A stretch of 62,272 nt of DNA from CAXBPY01 sp003455275 (GTDB lineage: Bacteria > Bacteroidota > Bacteroidia > Chitinophagales > UBA10324), in the NCBI GenBank assembly GCA_963977675.1, contig CAXBPY010000011.1:1-62272 (forward strand). The letters are read 5' to 3'. Of the stretch, positions 1-7,238 are shown in pieces. Each line of letters begins with the position of its first letter. Position 1 is the first letter of the stretch. The notes under the pieces are model-generated. The model was given only the letters and a program-made list of their open reading frames with translations. It was not told where the DNA came from and searched no databases. Position numbers and translations under genes: made by a program.

Positions 1-29
1 GAAGCCACGGAGATGCACGGAGAAATACT
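1..29. repeat. Dispersed CACGGAGA-type repeat, copy 1
   Basis: Bases 5-25 read CCACGGAGATGCACGGAGAAA, two imperfect CACGGAGA units. A related stretch lies at 2731-2763 (ACACGGAGACACTAAGAACACAGAG). Both are intergenic. I infer a short dispersed repeat family; function unknown. Confidence 0.5.
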
Positions 30-470
30 TTAAGATGCCTTGTAATAAATAATCAGCGTGCGTGAATCCTCGATTTGTTGAAGCACGAGTTCATCTGTTG
101 TGAGCTTGATGATTTTCATGGTGTAGGAAACCTTCGTGCTCTTGTCGGTGATCACCACTTCGTTTTTAGTTTCGTCGAGTGTCCATGTGCCAGGAATAAA
201 TCCATCGGGTGCGAGTCCTTGCTGCACGGTGTGATCCTGATTGAAAATAATCCGGTAATCTTTTTGAGCCTCATCGGCATTTTGTGTTTTGGTTCCGTCT
301 TCAATTTTCACCAGGCCCCAGCTTTTACAGAGACGATCTTCCAGAACAGTTGAAGTTTGCGCGTCAATGCGGACAGAGAAAAGCAGAAGAATAATCAGAG
401 GCAGATGAAGGATGAGGGATGAAGGATGATTTTTCTTATCCAATAAATTTTTTGTTGAAGCACTTAACAT
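30..470 (-). CDS. Exported lipocalin-like small protein
   Basis: A 146-residue protein. The N-terminus carries a hydrophobic stretch (about residues 18-34) ending in IDAQ, a typical SPI signal-peptide end in Bacteroidota, so the mature part should be periplasmic or outer-membrane associated. The mature part (LCKSWGLVKIEDG... GTWTLDETKNEVVITDKSTK... YTMKIIKLTTDELVLQQ) has the look of the Bacteroidota lipocalin-like family (a W near the start, GTW in the middle, then a 'KI.KLT.DELVL' strand). Ligand and role are unknown. The leader codons contain a CATCCTTCATCC-type simple repeat (about 405-432), which makes the signal peptide longer than usual. It lies downstream of hppD on the same strand with a 31-base gap. 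Confidence 0.7.
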   Translation of the reverse strand: MLSASTKNLLDKKNHPSSLILHLPLIILLLFSVRIDAQTSTVLEDRLCKSWGLVKIEDGTKTQNADEAQKDYRIIFNQDHTVQQGLAPDGFIPGTWTLDETKNEVVITDKSTKVSYTMKIIKLTTDELVLQQIEDSRTLIIYYKAS

Positions 471-501
471 CGTGTGTGTTTTTGATTTTGCTTTTAGTTA
501 A

Positions 502-1626
502 TTACAAATTTCCTCTCAGCTCTTGCTCGCGTTCAATGGATTCAAACAGGGCTTTGAAATTTCCTTTGCCAAATGATTGCGCGCCCTTGCGTTGAATGAT
601 TTCATAAAACAATGTCGGGCGGTCTTCCACCGGCTTGGTGAAGAGTTGCAACAAGTATCCTTCATCATCACGGTCAACAAGAATCCGGAGCGAGCGAAGT
701 ATTGCCACATCTTCGTCAATGCTTCCAACGCGATTAATCAATTCTTCATAATATGAATCGGGCACTTCCAAAAACTCAACTCCGCGTCGGCGCAATTCAG
801 TTACGGTGTCAATGATATTATCAGTTGCCATTGCCACATGCTGCACACCTTGAGAGTGATAGAATTCGAGATACTCTTCTATCTGTGATTTCTTTTTTCC
901 TTCTGCCGGTTCGTTAATCGGAAACTTCACATATCCATTTCCATTGCTCATCACTTTACTCATGAGCGCAGAATATTCTGTGCTGATGTCCTTGTCATCA
1001 AACGAAAGAATATTTCTAAAACCCATCACGCGCTCGTAGAAACTCACCCAGGTATTCATTTCGCCCCAACCCACATTTCCTACACAGTGGTCCACATGTT
1101 TCAATCCGACTGGTTTTGTTTCGAATGAAGATTTCCATTCACGAAAACCGGGAAGAAAAATTCCCTTGTAATTTTTTCGCTCTACAAAAACATGAACTGT
1201 ATCGCCATACAATTTGATTCCCGACATGCGCACTTCGCCATTATCATCTTTCATGGTTTTCGGTTGCATGTATGGAATCGCACCGCGACTTGTAGTTTCT
1301 TCAAATGATTTGTAAGCATCATCCACCCAGAGCGCAAGCACCTTTACTCCGTCGCCGTGTTTTTCTATATGCTGCGAAATTTCATTTCCCGGATGCAGCG
1401 GTGTGGTGAGCACGAGCGTGATTTTATTCTGACGCAACACATAACTCGCACGATCGCGCACTCCGGTTTCGGGTCCGCAGTAAGCGAGCGGCTGAAAACC
1501 AAATGCCGAGCGGTAGTAGTAAGAACTCTGCTTGGCATTGCCTACATAAAATTCGATGTGGTCGGTTCCGTTGAGCGGAAGAAAATCTTTTTCTGTTGAA
1601 GTGGTTGGCTTGGTTAGGGTTTCCAT
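502..1626 (-). CDS. hppD: 4-Hydroxyphenylpyruvate dioxygenase
   Basis: Non-haem Fe(II) enzyme converting 4-hydroxyphenylpyruvate to homogentisate in tyrosine degradation; cytoplasmic. The 374-residue length fits the family. Two vicinal-oxygen-chelate domains are visible: the N-terminal half (GTDHIEFYVGNAKQ, from about residue 20) and the catalytic C-terminal half starting at KHVDHCVGNV. The expected iron ligands are present as His180 (DHCVGNV), His263 (GVQHVAMATDN) and Glu342 (LFYEIIQRKG), and the C-terminal QRKGAQSFGKGNF-ALFESIE signature is intact. I chose the ATG at 1626 (METLTK) rather than a Met 21 codons upstream, because the upstream extension would cover a perfect palindrome and the probable promoter. 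No other homogentisate-pathway gene is in the window. Confidence 0.95.
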   Translation of the reverse strand: METLTKPTTSTEKDFLPLNGTDHIEFYVGNAKQSSYYYRSAFGFQPLAYCGPETGVRDRASYVLRQNKITLVLTTPLHPGNEISQHIEKHGDGVKVLALWVDDAYKSFEETTSRGAIPYMQPKTMKDDNGEVRMSGIKLYGDTVHVFVERKNYKGIFLPGFREWKSSFETKPVGLKHVDHCVGNVGWGEMNTWVSFYERVMGFRNILSFDDKDISTEYSALMSKVMSNGNGYVKFPINEPAEGKKKSQIEEYLEFYHSQGVQHVAMATDNIIDTVTELRRRGVEFLEVPDSYYEELINRVGSIDEDVAILRSLRILVDRDDEGYLLQLFTKPVEDRPTLFYEIIQRKGAQSFGKGNFKALFESIEREQELRGNL

Positions 1627-1644
1627 TTTGGGTTTAGATTTTTG

Positions 1645-1660
1645 TCCCGTTCGAACGGGA
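1645..1660. promoter_or_regulatory. 16-bp perfect palindrome in the hppD 5' leader
   Basis: TCCCGTTCGAACGGGA is a perfect 16-bp palindrome, 18 bases upstream of the hppD start and 7 bases downstream of a TACTTTTG -7 box. Transcription should begin about at its upstream edge, the usual place for a repressor operator. It could instead be a copy of a dispersed TCCCG...CGGGA element: a looser copy (TCCCGACTCAATCGGGA) lies inside a coding sequence at 9233-9249. Confidence 0.5.
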
Positions 1661-1667
1661 GAGATTT

Positions 1668-1675
1668 CAAAAGTA
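1668..1675 (-). promoter_or_regulatory. -7 box of hppD promoter
   Basis: On the minus strand TACTTTTG matches the Bacteroidota TAnnTTTG -7 element exactly. It is 41 bases upstream of the chosen hppD start. I see no convincing TTTG -33 element at the usual spacing, so the call rests on the -7 match and position. Confidence 0.45.
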
Positions 1676-1723
1676 AGAGTTCGGAGCAAAAAGAATACTG
1701 AGATTCATCATCGCCTTACGAGG

Positions 1724-2671
1724 TCACACATTCCTCTCAATCCACTCTCTCACATTTTTTTCTATTCGCTCATCGGGGTTGGAGTTACTGGCGGGTTCAA
1801 ATTTTTTTCCGGTTACTTTTTCATAGAGTTCAATGTAGCGCTGCGTAACTGTTCGGATGAAATCATCATTCATCGCCGGAGGTTGCTGTCCTTCTTTCCC
1901 CATAAAATTATTTTCAATCAGCCACTGCCGCACAAACTCTTTGGAGAGTTGTTTTTGCGGCTCACCTTTTTTCTGGCGCTCCTCGTAACCATCGTAATAA
2001 AAATAACGGCTGCTGTCGGGCGTATGAATTTCATCAATAAGAAAAATTTTTCCGTCGGCTTTACCGAACTCATACTTCGTGTCCACGAGAATCAGTCCCT
2101 TGCTGTTTGCTTCCTCACTTCCGAATTTAAAAAGCGAGCGCGTGTAAAGTTCAAGCGTGGCATAATCTTCAGCGCTTACTAATCCCATTTTCAGAATCTC
2201 TTCTTTCGAAATATCCAGGTCGTGCCCAGCATCTGCTTTCGTAGTAGGTGTAATAATCGGTTCAGGAAATTTATCGTTCTCCTTCATGCCCTCCGGCATC
2301 GCAACTCCTGAAAGCGTGCGTCTGCCTGCATTGTATTCGCGTGCGGCGTGCCCGCTCATGTATCCGCGAATCACCATTTCCACTTTAAATGGCTCGCACA
2401 TTCTTCCCACTGTAACATTCGGGTCAGGAGAATCAACCATCCAGTTTGGGACAATATTTTTCGTGAGATTAAGAAAATGCGTAGCCACCTGGTTGAGCAC
2501 TTGCCCTTTGTAAGGAATTGGTTTCGGAAGCACCACATCAAAGGCAGAGATGCGGTCGCTGGCAATCATCACGAGAAATTTTTCGTCAATCGTGTAAACA
2601 TCGCGCACCTTGCCGCGGTAAAATTTTGTTTGCTTCGGAAACTGAAAGTTGGTTTGATAGATAGCACTCAT
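1724..2671 (-). CDS. purC: Phosphoribosylaminoimidazole-succinocarboxamide synthase
   Basis: SAICAR synthase; joins aspartate to CAIR with ATP in de novo purine synthesis; cytoplasmic. About 315 residues. Family signatures are clear: the N-terminal YRGKVRDVY strand-loop, SDRISAFDVVLP, VIRGYMSGHAAREY (signature 1), and LIDEIHTPDSSRYFYYD (signature 2). There is an alternative Met four codons upstream (2683), but that ATG lies within a perfect -7 box (TATGTTTG), so the start at 2671 (MSAIYQTNF) is preferred. It is followed by hppD on the same strand, but with about 100 bases and a separate promoter between them. Confidence 0.95.
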   Translation of the reverse strand: MSAIYQTNFQFPKQTKFYRGKVRDVYTIDEKFLVMIASDRISAFDVVLPKPIPYKGQVLNQVATHFLNLTKNIVPNWMVDSPDPNVTVGRMCEPFKVEMVIRGYMSGHAAREYNAGRRTLSGVAMPEGMKENDKFPEPIITPTTKADAGHDLDISKEEILKMGLVSAEDYATLELYTRSLFKFGSEEANSKGLILVDTKYEFGKADGKIFLIDEIHTPDSSRYFYYDGYEERQKKGEPQKQLSKEFVRQWLIENNFMGKEGQQPPAMNDDFIRTVTQRYIELYEKVTGKKFEPASNSNPDERIEKNVREWIERNV

Positions 2672-2676
2672 GAGCG

Positions 2677-2684
2677 CAAACATA
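2677..2684 (-). promoter_or_regulatory. -7 box of purC, nearly leaderless
   Basis: TATGTTTG on the minus strand matches TAnnTTTG and ends 5 bases before the purC ATG at 2671. Transcription starting 4-8 bases past the box would give a leaderless or almost leaderless mRNA. Confidence 0.5.
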
Positions 2685-2730
2685 AAAATACAAGTTGGCA
2701 GTTAACAGTTATCAGTAGGCAGGATTTCTT

Positions 2731-2763
2731 TAACACGGAGACACTAAGAACACAGAGAAATTA
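2731..2763. repeat. Dispersed CACGGAGA-type repeat, copy 2
   Basis: ACACGGAGACACTAAGAACACAGAG repeats the CACGGAGA theme seen at 1-29. It sits between purC and the lipoprotein gene, beside a GTTGGCAGTTAACAGTTATCAG stretch (2693-2715) of similarly repetitive look. Confidence 0.45.
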
Positions 2764-2766
2764 GAA

Positions 2767-3261
2767 TTAAGGTAGCACAGTAATAGCAGGACAAGTTAGT
2801 GTGTTGCTTATATGACCGGAACGGTCGCGCATTTTTATTTCGAAAACTGCACTCTCTGAAGTGGAAGAAGAATTTTTCAGAATAGTGTTATGAAGAACAA
2901 CGGATAAATTTCCGGTGATTGAAATACTTGTTCCCACTGGACTCAGCGGCTGAATGTGATAATCCATAGTGAGTGGAAAGCGCGTGTCGGTGAGATACAA
3001 ACTCATGGAATCTGCTGATTCATACCCCAAATCGCCGTCGCCGTCAGTGTATTTAATTAGAAAAGTTATTGAGTCGCTTAACTGATGAACACTAGAAGGA
3101 GAAACACTCACCAATTCAAGCACCGGTGTTGTGCTCACAGGTGGAATGGGATCGTTGCCTTTATCTTTTTTGCAGGAAGAAATTATTATTAATGACAGGA
3201 GACCGAAGACCGAAGGCCGAAGTTTTCTGCTAATAATATGAGTGCGAAAAAAAAATTTCAT
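2767..3261 (-). CDS. Lipoprotein of unknown function
   Basis: A 164-residue predicted lipoprotein. The leader ends in LLSLIIISSCKKDKG, a good SPII lipobox with Cys at about residue 30, so the protein should be anchored in the outer or inner membrane. The mature region is a single small beta-rich domain with an acidic DGDGDLG motif that could bind calcium; I do not recognise a named family with certainty. The signal-peptide codons include a TTCGGTCTTCGGTCTCC repeat of a type found between genes elsewhere in this window. It is 8 bases downstream of another lipoprotein gene and probably co-transcribed with it. Confidence 0.75.
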   Translation of the reverse strand: MKFFFRTHIISRKLRPSVFGLLSLIIISSCKKDKGNDPIPPVSTTPVLELVSVSPSSVHQLSDSITFLIKYTDGDGDLGYESADSMSLYLTDTRFPLTMDYHIQPLSPVGTSISITGNLSVVLHNTILKNSSSTSESAVFEIKMRDRSGHISNTLTCPAITVLP

Positions 3262-3269
3262 TCTGCGGG

Positions 3270-4214
3270 TTACTGAATTTTAAAAGCACAAAAAGTTTGA
3301 AGATAAAAAGGCGAAGTACCGGATGGAATTTCAGTGGCTGCAGTATGGTTTGAGTCCTTCACATAAACACGCATGTAAACAATATCGCCCACATTCCACT
3401 GAGAAGTATTAACTGTGTAATGCAAAAAATACGGCGCAGGTCCCCAATTAAAAGCTGGGAAATATGTTGGTGTGATGTCAACGGTGAGCGGCAACTCTGT
3501 GGCTGCGTCAAAATTGTTTGGGTCGGTGCTGAATTTAATTTTATCGTAAGTGAAGAGCGGAGGAAGTGTGACATCGTCATATAATCCCCACCATATTTCT
3601 ACATCTTCATTTGCGGGTGCATAAAACGGATTGTAAACATAAGTTCCTCGAATGGTGTCGACTCTTTGATTTCCACTGTTTGGCAATCTTGCGTAAATGC
3701 CGAAAATGCTCGGTTGTGCATTCGGCTGATTAGTTACATTTCCGAAAATGTCTTTCGCTCCATTGTTAATCCAATCAGTTATGATTTGAATTTGACGCGG
3801 AGGAATAGAATCGTAGAGTGGCATTTTCCCGAGCACTGCATCCTCAGTAGTAATTCGTTCATGCAGCCAGCTCATCGTTGCATCATACGGAACCACCCGA
3901 TACTCAAAAGTGGAATCAGCATTGTTTTTCACCACTGGAGCATATACTAAAGTATGGTAAGCACTTTCAACTGTTCTATAATCCGGTTCAAAAGTTCCAT
4001 CATGGCAAGCTGGCTGGGCACACTTCACACTCAGGATATATTTATGAATCCCAAGAAAAGTATTTGAGTCAATTGGTATTTCAGGAATTCCGGTTTCATC
4101 ATAATTGACTGTGTCATATGGGTTGTCTGGAATTGGTCCATCAACCACTGTGATAACTTTCTTGCAGGAAAGAATGGCTACGAATAATAATGCAATTGAG
4201 AAAAATTTTTTCAT
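3270..4214 (-). CDS. Lipoprotein with CX4CH haem-like motif
   Basis: A 314-residue predicted lipoprotein with a textbook leader (MKKFFSIALLFVAILSCKK; lipobox Cys at residue 17). Around residue 63 it has KCAQPACHDG, a CX4CH motif. In family terms, Bacteroidota and Planctomycetota carry many exported proteins with C-x(2-4)-C-H covalent haem sites and a distant Met ligand; a GKMPLYDSIPPRQIQIITDWINNGA segment at about 130-155 fits the usual cytochrome-c ending (Met then 'I..WI..GA'). So an exported mono-haem cytochrome-like domain is likely, followed by a beta-rich C-terminal domain of unknown role. Probable first gene of a two-gene lipoprotein operon. Confidence 0.75.
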   Translation of the reverse strand: MKKFFSIALLFVAILSCKKVITVVDGPIPDNPYDTVNYDETGIPEIPIDSNTFLGIHKYILSVKCAQPACHDGTFEPDYRTVESAYHTLVYAPVVKNNADSTFEYRVVPYDATMSWLHERITTEDAVLGKMPLYDSIPPRQIQIITDWINNGAKDIFGNVTNQPNAQPSIFGIYARLPNSGNQRVDTIRGTYVYNPFYAPANEDVEIWWGLYDDVTLPPLFTYDKIKFSTDPNNFDAATELPLTVDITPTYFPAFNWGPAPYFLHYTVNTSQWNVGDIVYMRVYVKDSNHTAATEIPSGTSPFYLQTFCAFKIQ

Positions 4215-4309
4215 TCAGGCTTTCAAATCCTAAGAGTAAAAATAACTCAGTTGTTTAAACGAGAATCGATTTCCGGATTTTATTTCAACAGAAACCGTGA
4301 AAAGTTTCT

Positions 4310-4347
4310 TGAAAAAAAGAATCCCGCAGAAATAAATCTGCGGGATT
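4310..4347 (-). terminator. Rho-independent terminator of tRNA-Cys
   Basis: A perfect 10-bp stem (4320-4329 with 4338-4347; AATCCCGCAG/CTGCGGGATT), an 8-base loop, then TCTTTTTTTC on the minus strand. It begins 2 bases after the tRNA 3' end. Confidence 0.9.
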
Positions 4348-4348
4348 G

Positions 4349-4419
4349 AGGTCAGAAGCGGATTCGAACCGCTGTAGCAGCTTTTGCAGAGCTGAGCCTA
4401 GCCACTCGGCCATCTGACC
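4349..4419 (-). tRNA. tRNA-Cys (GCA)
   Basis: Minus-strand cloverleaf: 7-bp acceptor stem GGTCAGA/TCTGACC, anticodon stem CAGCT/AGCTG around loop CTGCAAA, so the anticodon is GCA (Cys), and a GGTTCGAATCC T-arm. The discriminator base is U, as expected for tRNA-Cys. CCA is not encoded (the genome reads CAA after the discriminator). Confidence 0.95.
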
Positions 4420-4429
4420 ATTTGCGGTG

Positions 4430-4437
4430 CAATGATA
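4430..4437 (-). promoter_or_regulatory. Possible -7 box of tRNA-Cys
   Basis: TATCATTG on the minus strand (one mismatch to TAnnTTTG) lies 10 bases before the tRNA 5' end, with a TTG at 4460-4462 that could serve as the upstream element. Weak match; position is the main support. Confidence 0.3.
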
Positions 4438-4516
4438 TTCAAAAAAAAATTTTGCAGCGCAATGACTTTACACGGATTATTCCAATTTGAGTTTCATTTC
4501 TTCTTTATAGTTCTAT

Positions 4517-6574
4517 TTAAGTTGCTGAAGTTTTTTTTGTTGCAAGCCTATAGAGCACAAAACCCATCAGGCAAAAACACAATGCTCCCAAAATCTGGTA
4601 TCCATCATCGCCTAATGATTTAGAAATTGCTTTTCCGAAATCGACCTTTGATAATGCATCACTTACACTTGGAGGTATGGAAAGAAGAGCAACAATAACT
4701 CCGGCCAATGTTCCGCCGGCAACTAATCCGGTAGCAAACAAACTTCCACGGCCAAGTTCGGCATCTTCAGCCTCCTCGCCCTTTCTTTTTGCACGGGTGT
4801 CAACTAATTTTTTAATCACACCTCCTGCAAAAATGGGAAGCGTGGTTGAGATCGGAAGGTAAGCTCCTACTGCAAAATTTAATGCATTGACTCCGCTCAA
4901 CTCCATAGTAATTGCAAGAAAAACACCGGACAAAACAAATTTCCAATCCAGGTTAAATGATAACATTCCTTTTATGAGTGTGGCCATCAAGGTTCCCTGC
5001 GGAGCAGGAAATGTATCGCTACCGATAGCATGAGAAATATTTTTTGCAGCCATTTCAGGAGTAGGAATATCCAAAAGTTTAACAGTGATACCAATAACAA
5101 GTGATGAAACAATTGCTCCAATAAACAAAGCGATTTGTTGGAAACGCGGTGTTGACCCAACAATGTATCCGGTTTTTAAATCCTGGGAAGTAGCGCCGCC
5201 GTTTGCCGCAGCAATGCAAACAATTCCTCCAACAACAAGTACCATTGGTTCATATACACTTCCGGTCATTCCGAATCCGATAAACACAAGCGAAGTTGCC
5301 ATCAATGTTGCTATGGTCATTCCTGAGATTGGATTTGAACTTGACCCGATGATGCCGACAATTCGGCTCGAAACTGTTACGAAGAAGAATCCAAAAACAA
5401 CTACTAAAATTCCAATTAATAGTTTGGAAGGAATAGAATCACCCGGTATAATCGGAAGAACCGCCATTAAAACGATCAGTGCGAGAGAACCAAACACCAC
5501 AGTTTTAATTGGTAAATCATTTTCAGTCCTCACTTTGTTTGCTTCAGAAGTTTTGTCCTTCATAGAGCTGAAACTGTCTTTGAACGATGAAGCAATTGTA
5601 GGAATGGTTTTAATCAATGTCATGAAACCACCAGCTGCCACAGCTCCTGCGCCAATCTGCCGGATATATGCATGATATATCGCTGTTGGTACACTGTCAA
5701 ATGTGTGTGTGACTGGGTTCCATCCGTCAGAGCCGCCGGCAACTGCAATATCTTTCAGGTAATTCAGTTTTACCAGTTGCGCAGCAATTGTATCCATGGG
5801 GACGAGAGAAGCGATAAGCGGAATCAAACCAAGCCACGCTAGCACACCACCTGCTACTAATATTCCAGCGATTCGAAAGCCAATGATGTAACCCACACCC
5901 AGATACTCAGGAGTCACATCTGCATTTACAGTTGCAGAAGGAAAATATTTATTTGCCTGCTGTGTTACATAGGTGGGTGTGTATGATATTACATGAAGTA
6001 CCTGCTGAAAAAATGCATAGACTCCGGCGAATCCTAAACCTAAAAATGCTGTTTTTGCAAATTCACCTCCTTTATCTCCTGCAACCAGGACTGATGCACA
6101 AGCTGTTCCTTCCGGATAGGGAAGATTGCCATGCTCTTTTACAATTAGTGAACGGCGAAGCGGAATCATCATCAGTGTACCAAGTATGCCACCCAGTGCC
6201 GCAAGCGTGAAGATAGTCCAGTAATTAAAAAATACTTCTCCTGAACTCTTGCCATCCAAACCAATGGTAAGAAAAAGAAATCCGGTAAGTGTGAACACTA
6301 CACCTGAAGCTATACTCTCACCTGCCGATCCTGTTGTTTGAATTATATTATTTTCAAGAATGCTGGTCTTGAATAATTTTCTACCAAGAGAAATAGCAAT
6401 CACCGCAATGGGTATGGATGCTGAAACAGTCAGTCCCGCTTTCAATGCGAGGTAAACATTGGCTGCGCCGAATAAGATTCCGAAAATGCATCCAAGAATG
6501 ATAGCTCTTGGTGTAAACTCCATAAGTTTTACTTCTGATGATATGTATGGTTTGAATTCTTTTTGATCAGCCAT
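4517..6574 (-). CDS. OPT-family oligopeptide/metal transporter
   Basis: A 685-residue polytopic inner-membrane protein of the oligopeptide transporter (OPT) superfamily. The N-terminal LMEFTPRAIILGCIFGILFG and VYLALKAGLTVSASIPIAV segments and a later TSQDLKTGYIVGSTPRFQQ loop are characteristic. About 15-16 hydrophobic segments can be counted. Substrates in bacterial members are presumed to be peptides, peptide-like siderophores or related compounds; nothing in the context narrows this. It is the last gene of a possible three-gene minus-strand run (TMEM175-like, COQ7-like, OPT), but an 80-base gap precedes it, so it may be separately transcribed. Confidence 0.9.
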   Translation of the reverse strand: MADQKEFKPYISSEVKLMEFTPRAIILGCIFGILFGAANVYLALKAGLTVSASIPIAVIAISLGRKLFKTSILENNIIQTTGSAGESIASGVVFTLTGFLFLTIGLDGKSSGEVFFNYWTIFTLAALGGILGTLMMIPLRRSLIVKEHGNLPYPEGTACASVLVAGDKGGEFAKTAFLGLGFAGVYAFFQQVLHVISYTPTYVTQQANKYFPSATVNADVTPEYLGVGYIIGFRIAGILVAGGVLAWLGLIPLIASLVPMDTIAAQLVKLNYLKDIAVAGGSDGWNPVTHTFDSVPTAIYHAYIRQIGAGAVAAGGFMTLIKTIPTIASSFKDSFSSMKDKTSEANKVRTENDLPIKTVVFGSLALIVLMAVLPIIPGDSIPSKLLIGILVVVFGFFFVTVSSRIVGIIGSSSNPISGMTIATLMATSLVFIGFGMTGSVYEPMVLVVGGIVCIAAANGGATSQDLKTGYIVGSTPRFQQIALFIGAIVSSLVIGITVKLLDIPTPEMAAKNISHAIGSDTFPAPQGTLMATLIKGMLSFNLDWKFVLSGVFLAITMELSGVNALNFAVGAYLPISTTLPIFAGGVIKKLVDTRAKRKGEEAEDAELGRGSLFATGLVAGGTLAGVIVALLSIPPSVSDALSKVDFGKAISKSLGDDGYQILGALCFCLMGFVLYRLATKKTSAT

Positions 6575-6653
6575 TGTGAAAGAGTTTTTTCAAGTATAAA
6601 ATAAATTGCGCTCACTGTATGATGAAAGATTCTAACATGGTGCTTTATGCTTT

Positions 6654-7217
6654 TTATTTTCTGCAATACTTTTCTGCTTCTTCCATCGAATATTTTCTTT
6701 CAAGATCAACATCATTGAAGCTCTTCTTATTACCCCACGAAAACATCTTTTCAAAAACCGGAAGCATCCTTTTGTTTTTTATCCGATTAAGAAAATAAAT
6801 TTCATGCTCCTTTTCCTTCATTCCCATTTCATAAAGAGCCTCATCATGTTCATAAATATTCAGTTCATGGAAGTAATGCATCATCCGGAAATACTCGCAC
6901 ACATTTCCACTTTCCAATCTTCCGGCGAAATAGTAAGGCATGAACCAACCTATGACATAACAACTGGCTGAAATAATTTTTCCGATAACATGAAAACGGA
7001 ATTCATAATATTTTGAAACAGGTATCTGATATTTTTTCATGATGGTTAGCACTACATCACGATGTTTCCATTCATCCATTTCAATCTGCCGGATTGATTT
7101 TTTTTCATCACTGTTTCTCACCGAACCTGCATGACCCTGATATGCAAATGCTGCAGCTTTCTCGGCAGAATATGCCCTTTGTAATAAATCAGTAAGTAAT
7201 GAATGTTTAATCAGCAA
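6654..7217 (-). CDS. COQ7-like ferritin-fold di-iron protein
   Basis: A 187-residue protein with a four-helix, di-iron carboxylate pattern: Glu18 in YSAEKAAAFAYQGH, then EMDEWKH (ExxH) near residue 50, a Glu-rich helix in the middle (GNVCEYFRMMHYFHE), and EKEHEIYFL (second ExxH) near 140. This arrangement is that of the COQ7/demethoxyubiquinone hydroxylase and related ferritin-like proteins. A hydrophobic stretch around 80-105 (KIISASCYVIGWFMPYYFAG) suggests peripheral membrane binding, also as in COQ7. The substrate is unclear: most Bacteroidota use menaquinone, so the ubiquinone step itself is unlikely. It lies 21 bases downstream of a channel gene and is probably co-transcribed with it. 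Confidence 0.7.
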   Translation of the reverse strand: MLIKHSLLTDLLQRAYSAEKAAAFAYQGHAGSVRNSDEKKSIRQIEMDEWKHRDVVLTIMKKYQIPVSKYYEFRFHVIGKIISASCYVIGWFMPYYFAGRLESGNVCEYFRMMHYFHELNIYEHDEALYEMGMKEKEHEIYFLNRIKNKRMLPVFEKMFSWGNKKSFNDVDLERKYSMEEAEKYCRK

Positions 7218-7238
7218 ATGGTAAATGTTCCTTAAAAA

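Noticed and set aside
1556..2182. 208-codon plus-strand open frame opposite hppD and purC
   Set aside because: It is the antisense shadow of two well-supported genes and has no protein-like pattern.
5085..5675. 196-codon plus-strand frame opposite the OPT transporter
   Set aside because: Antisense of hydrophobic codons; Pro/Ile/Thr-rich with no family signal.
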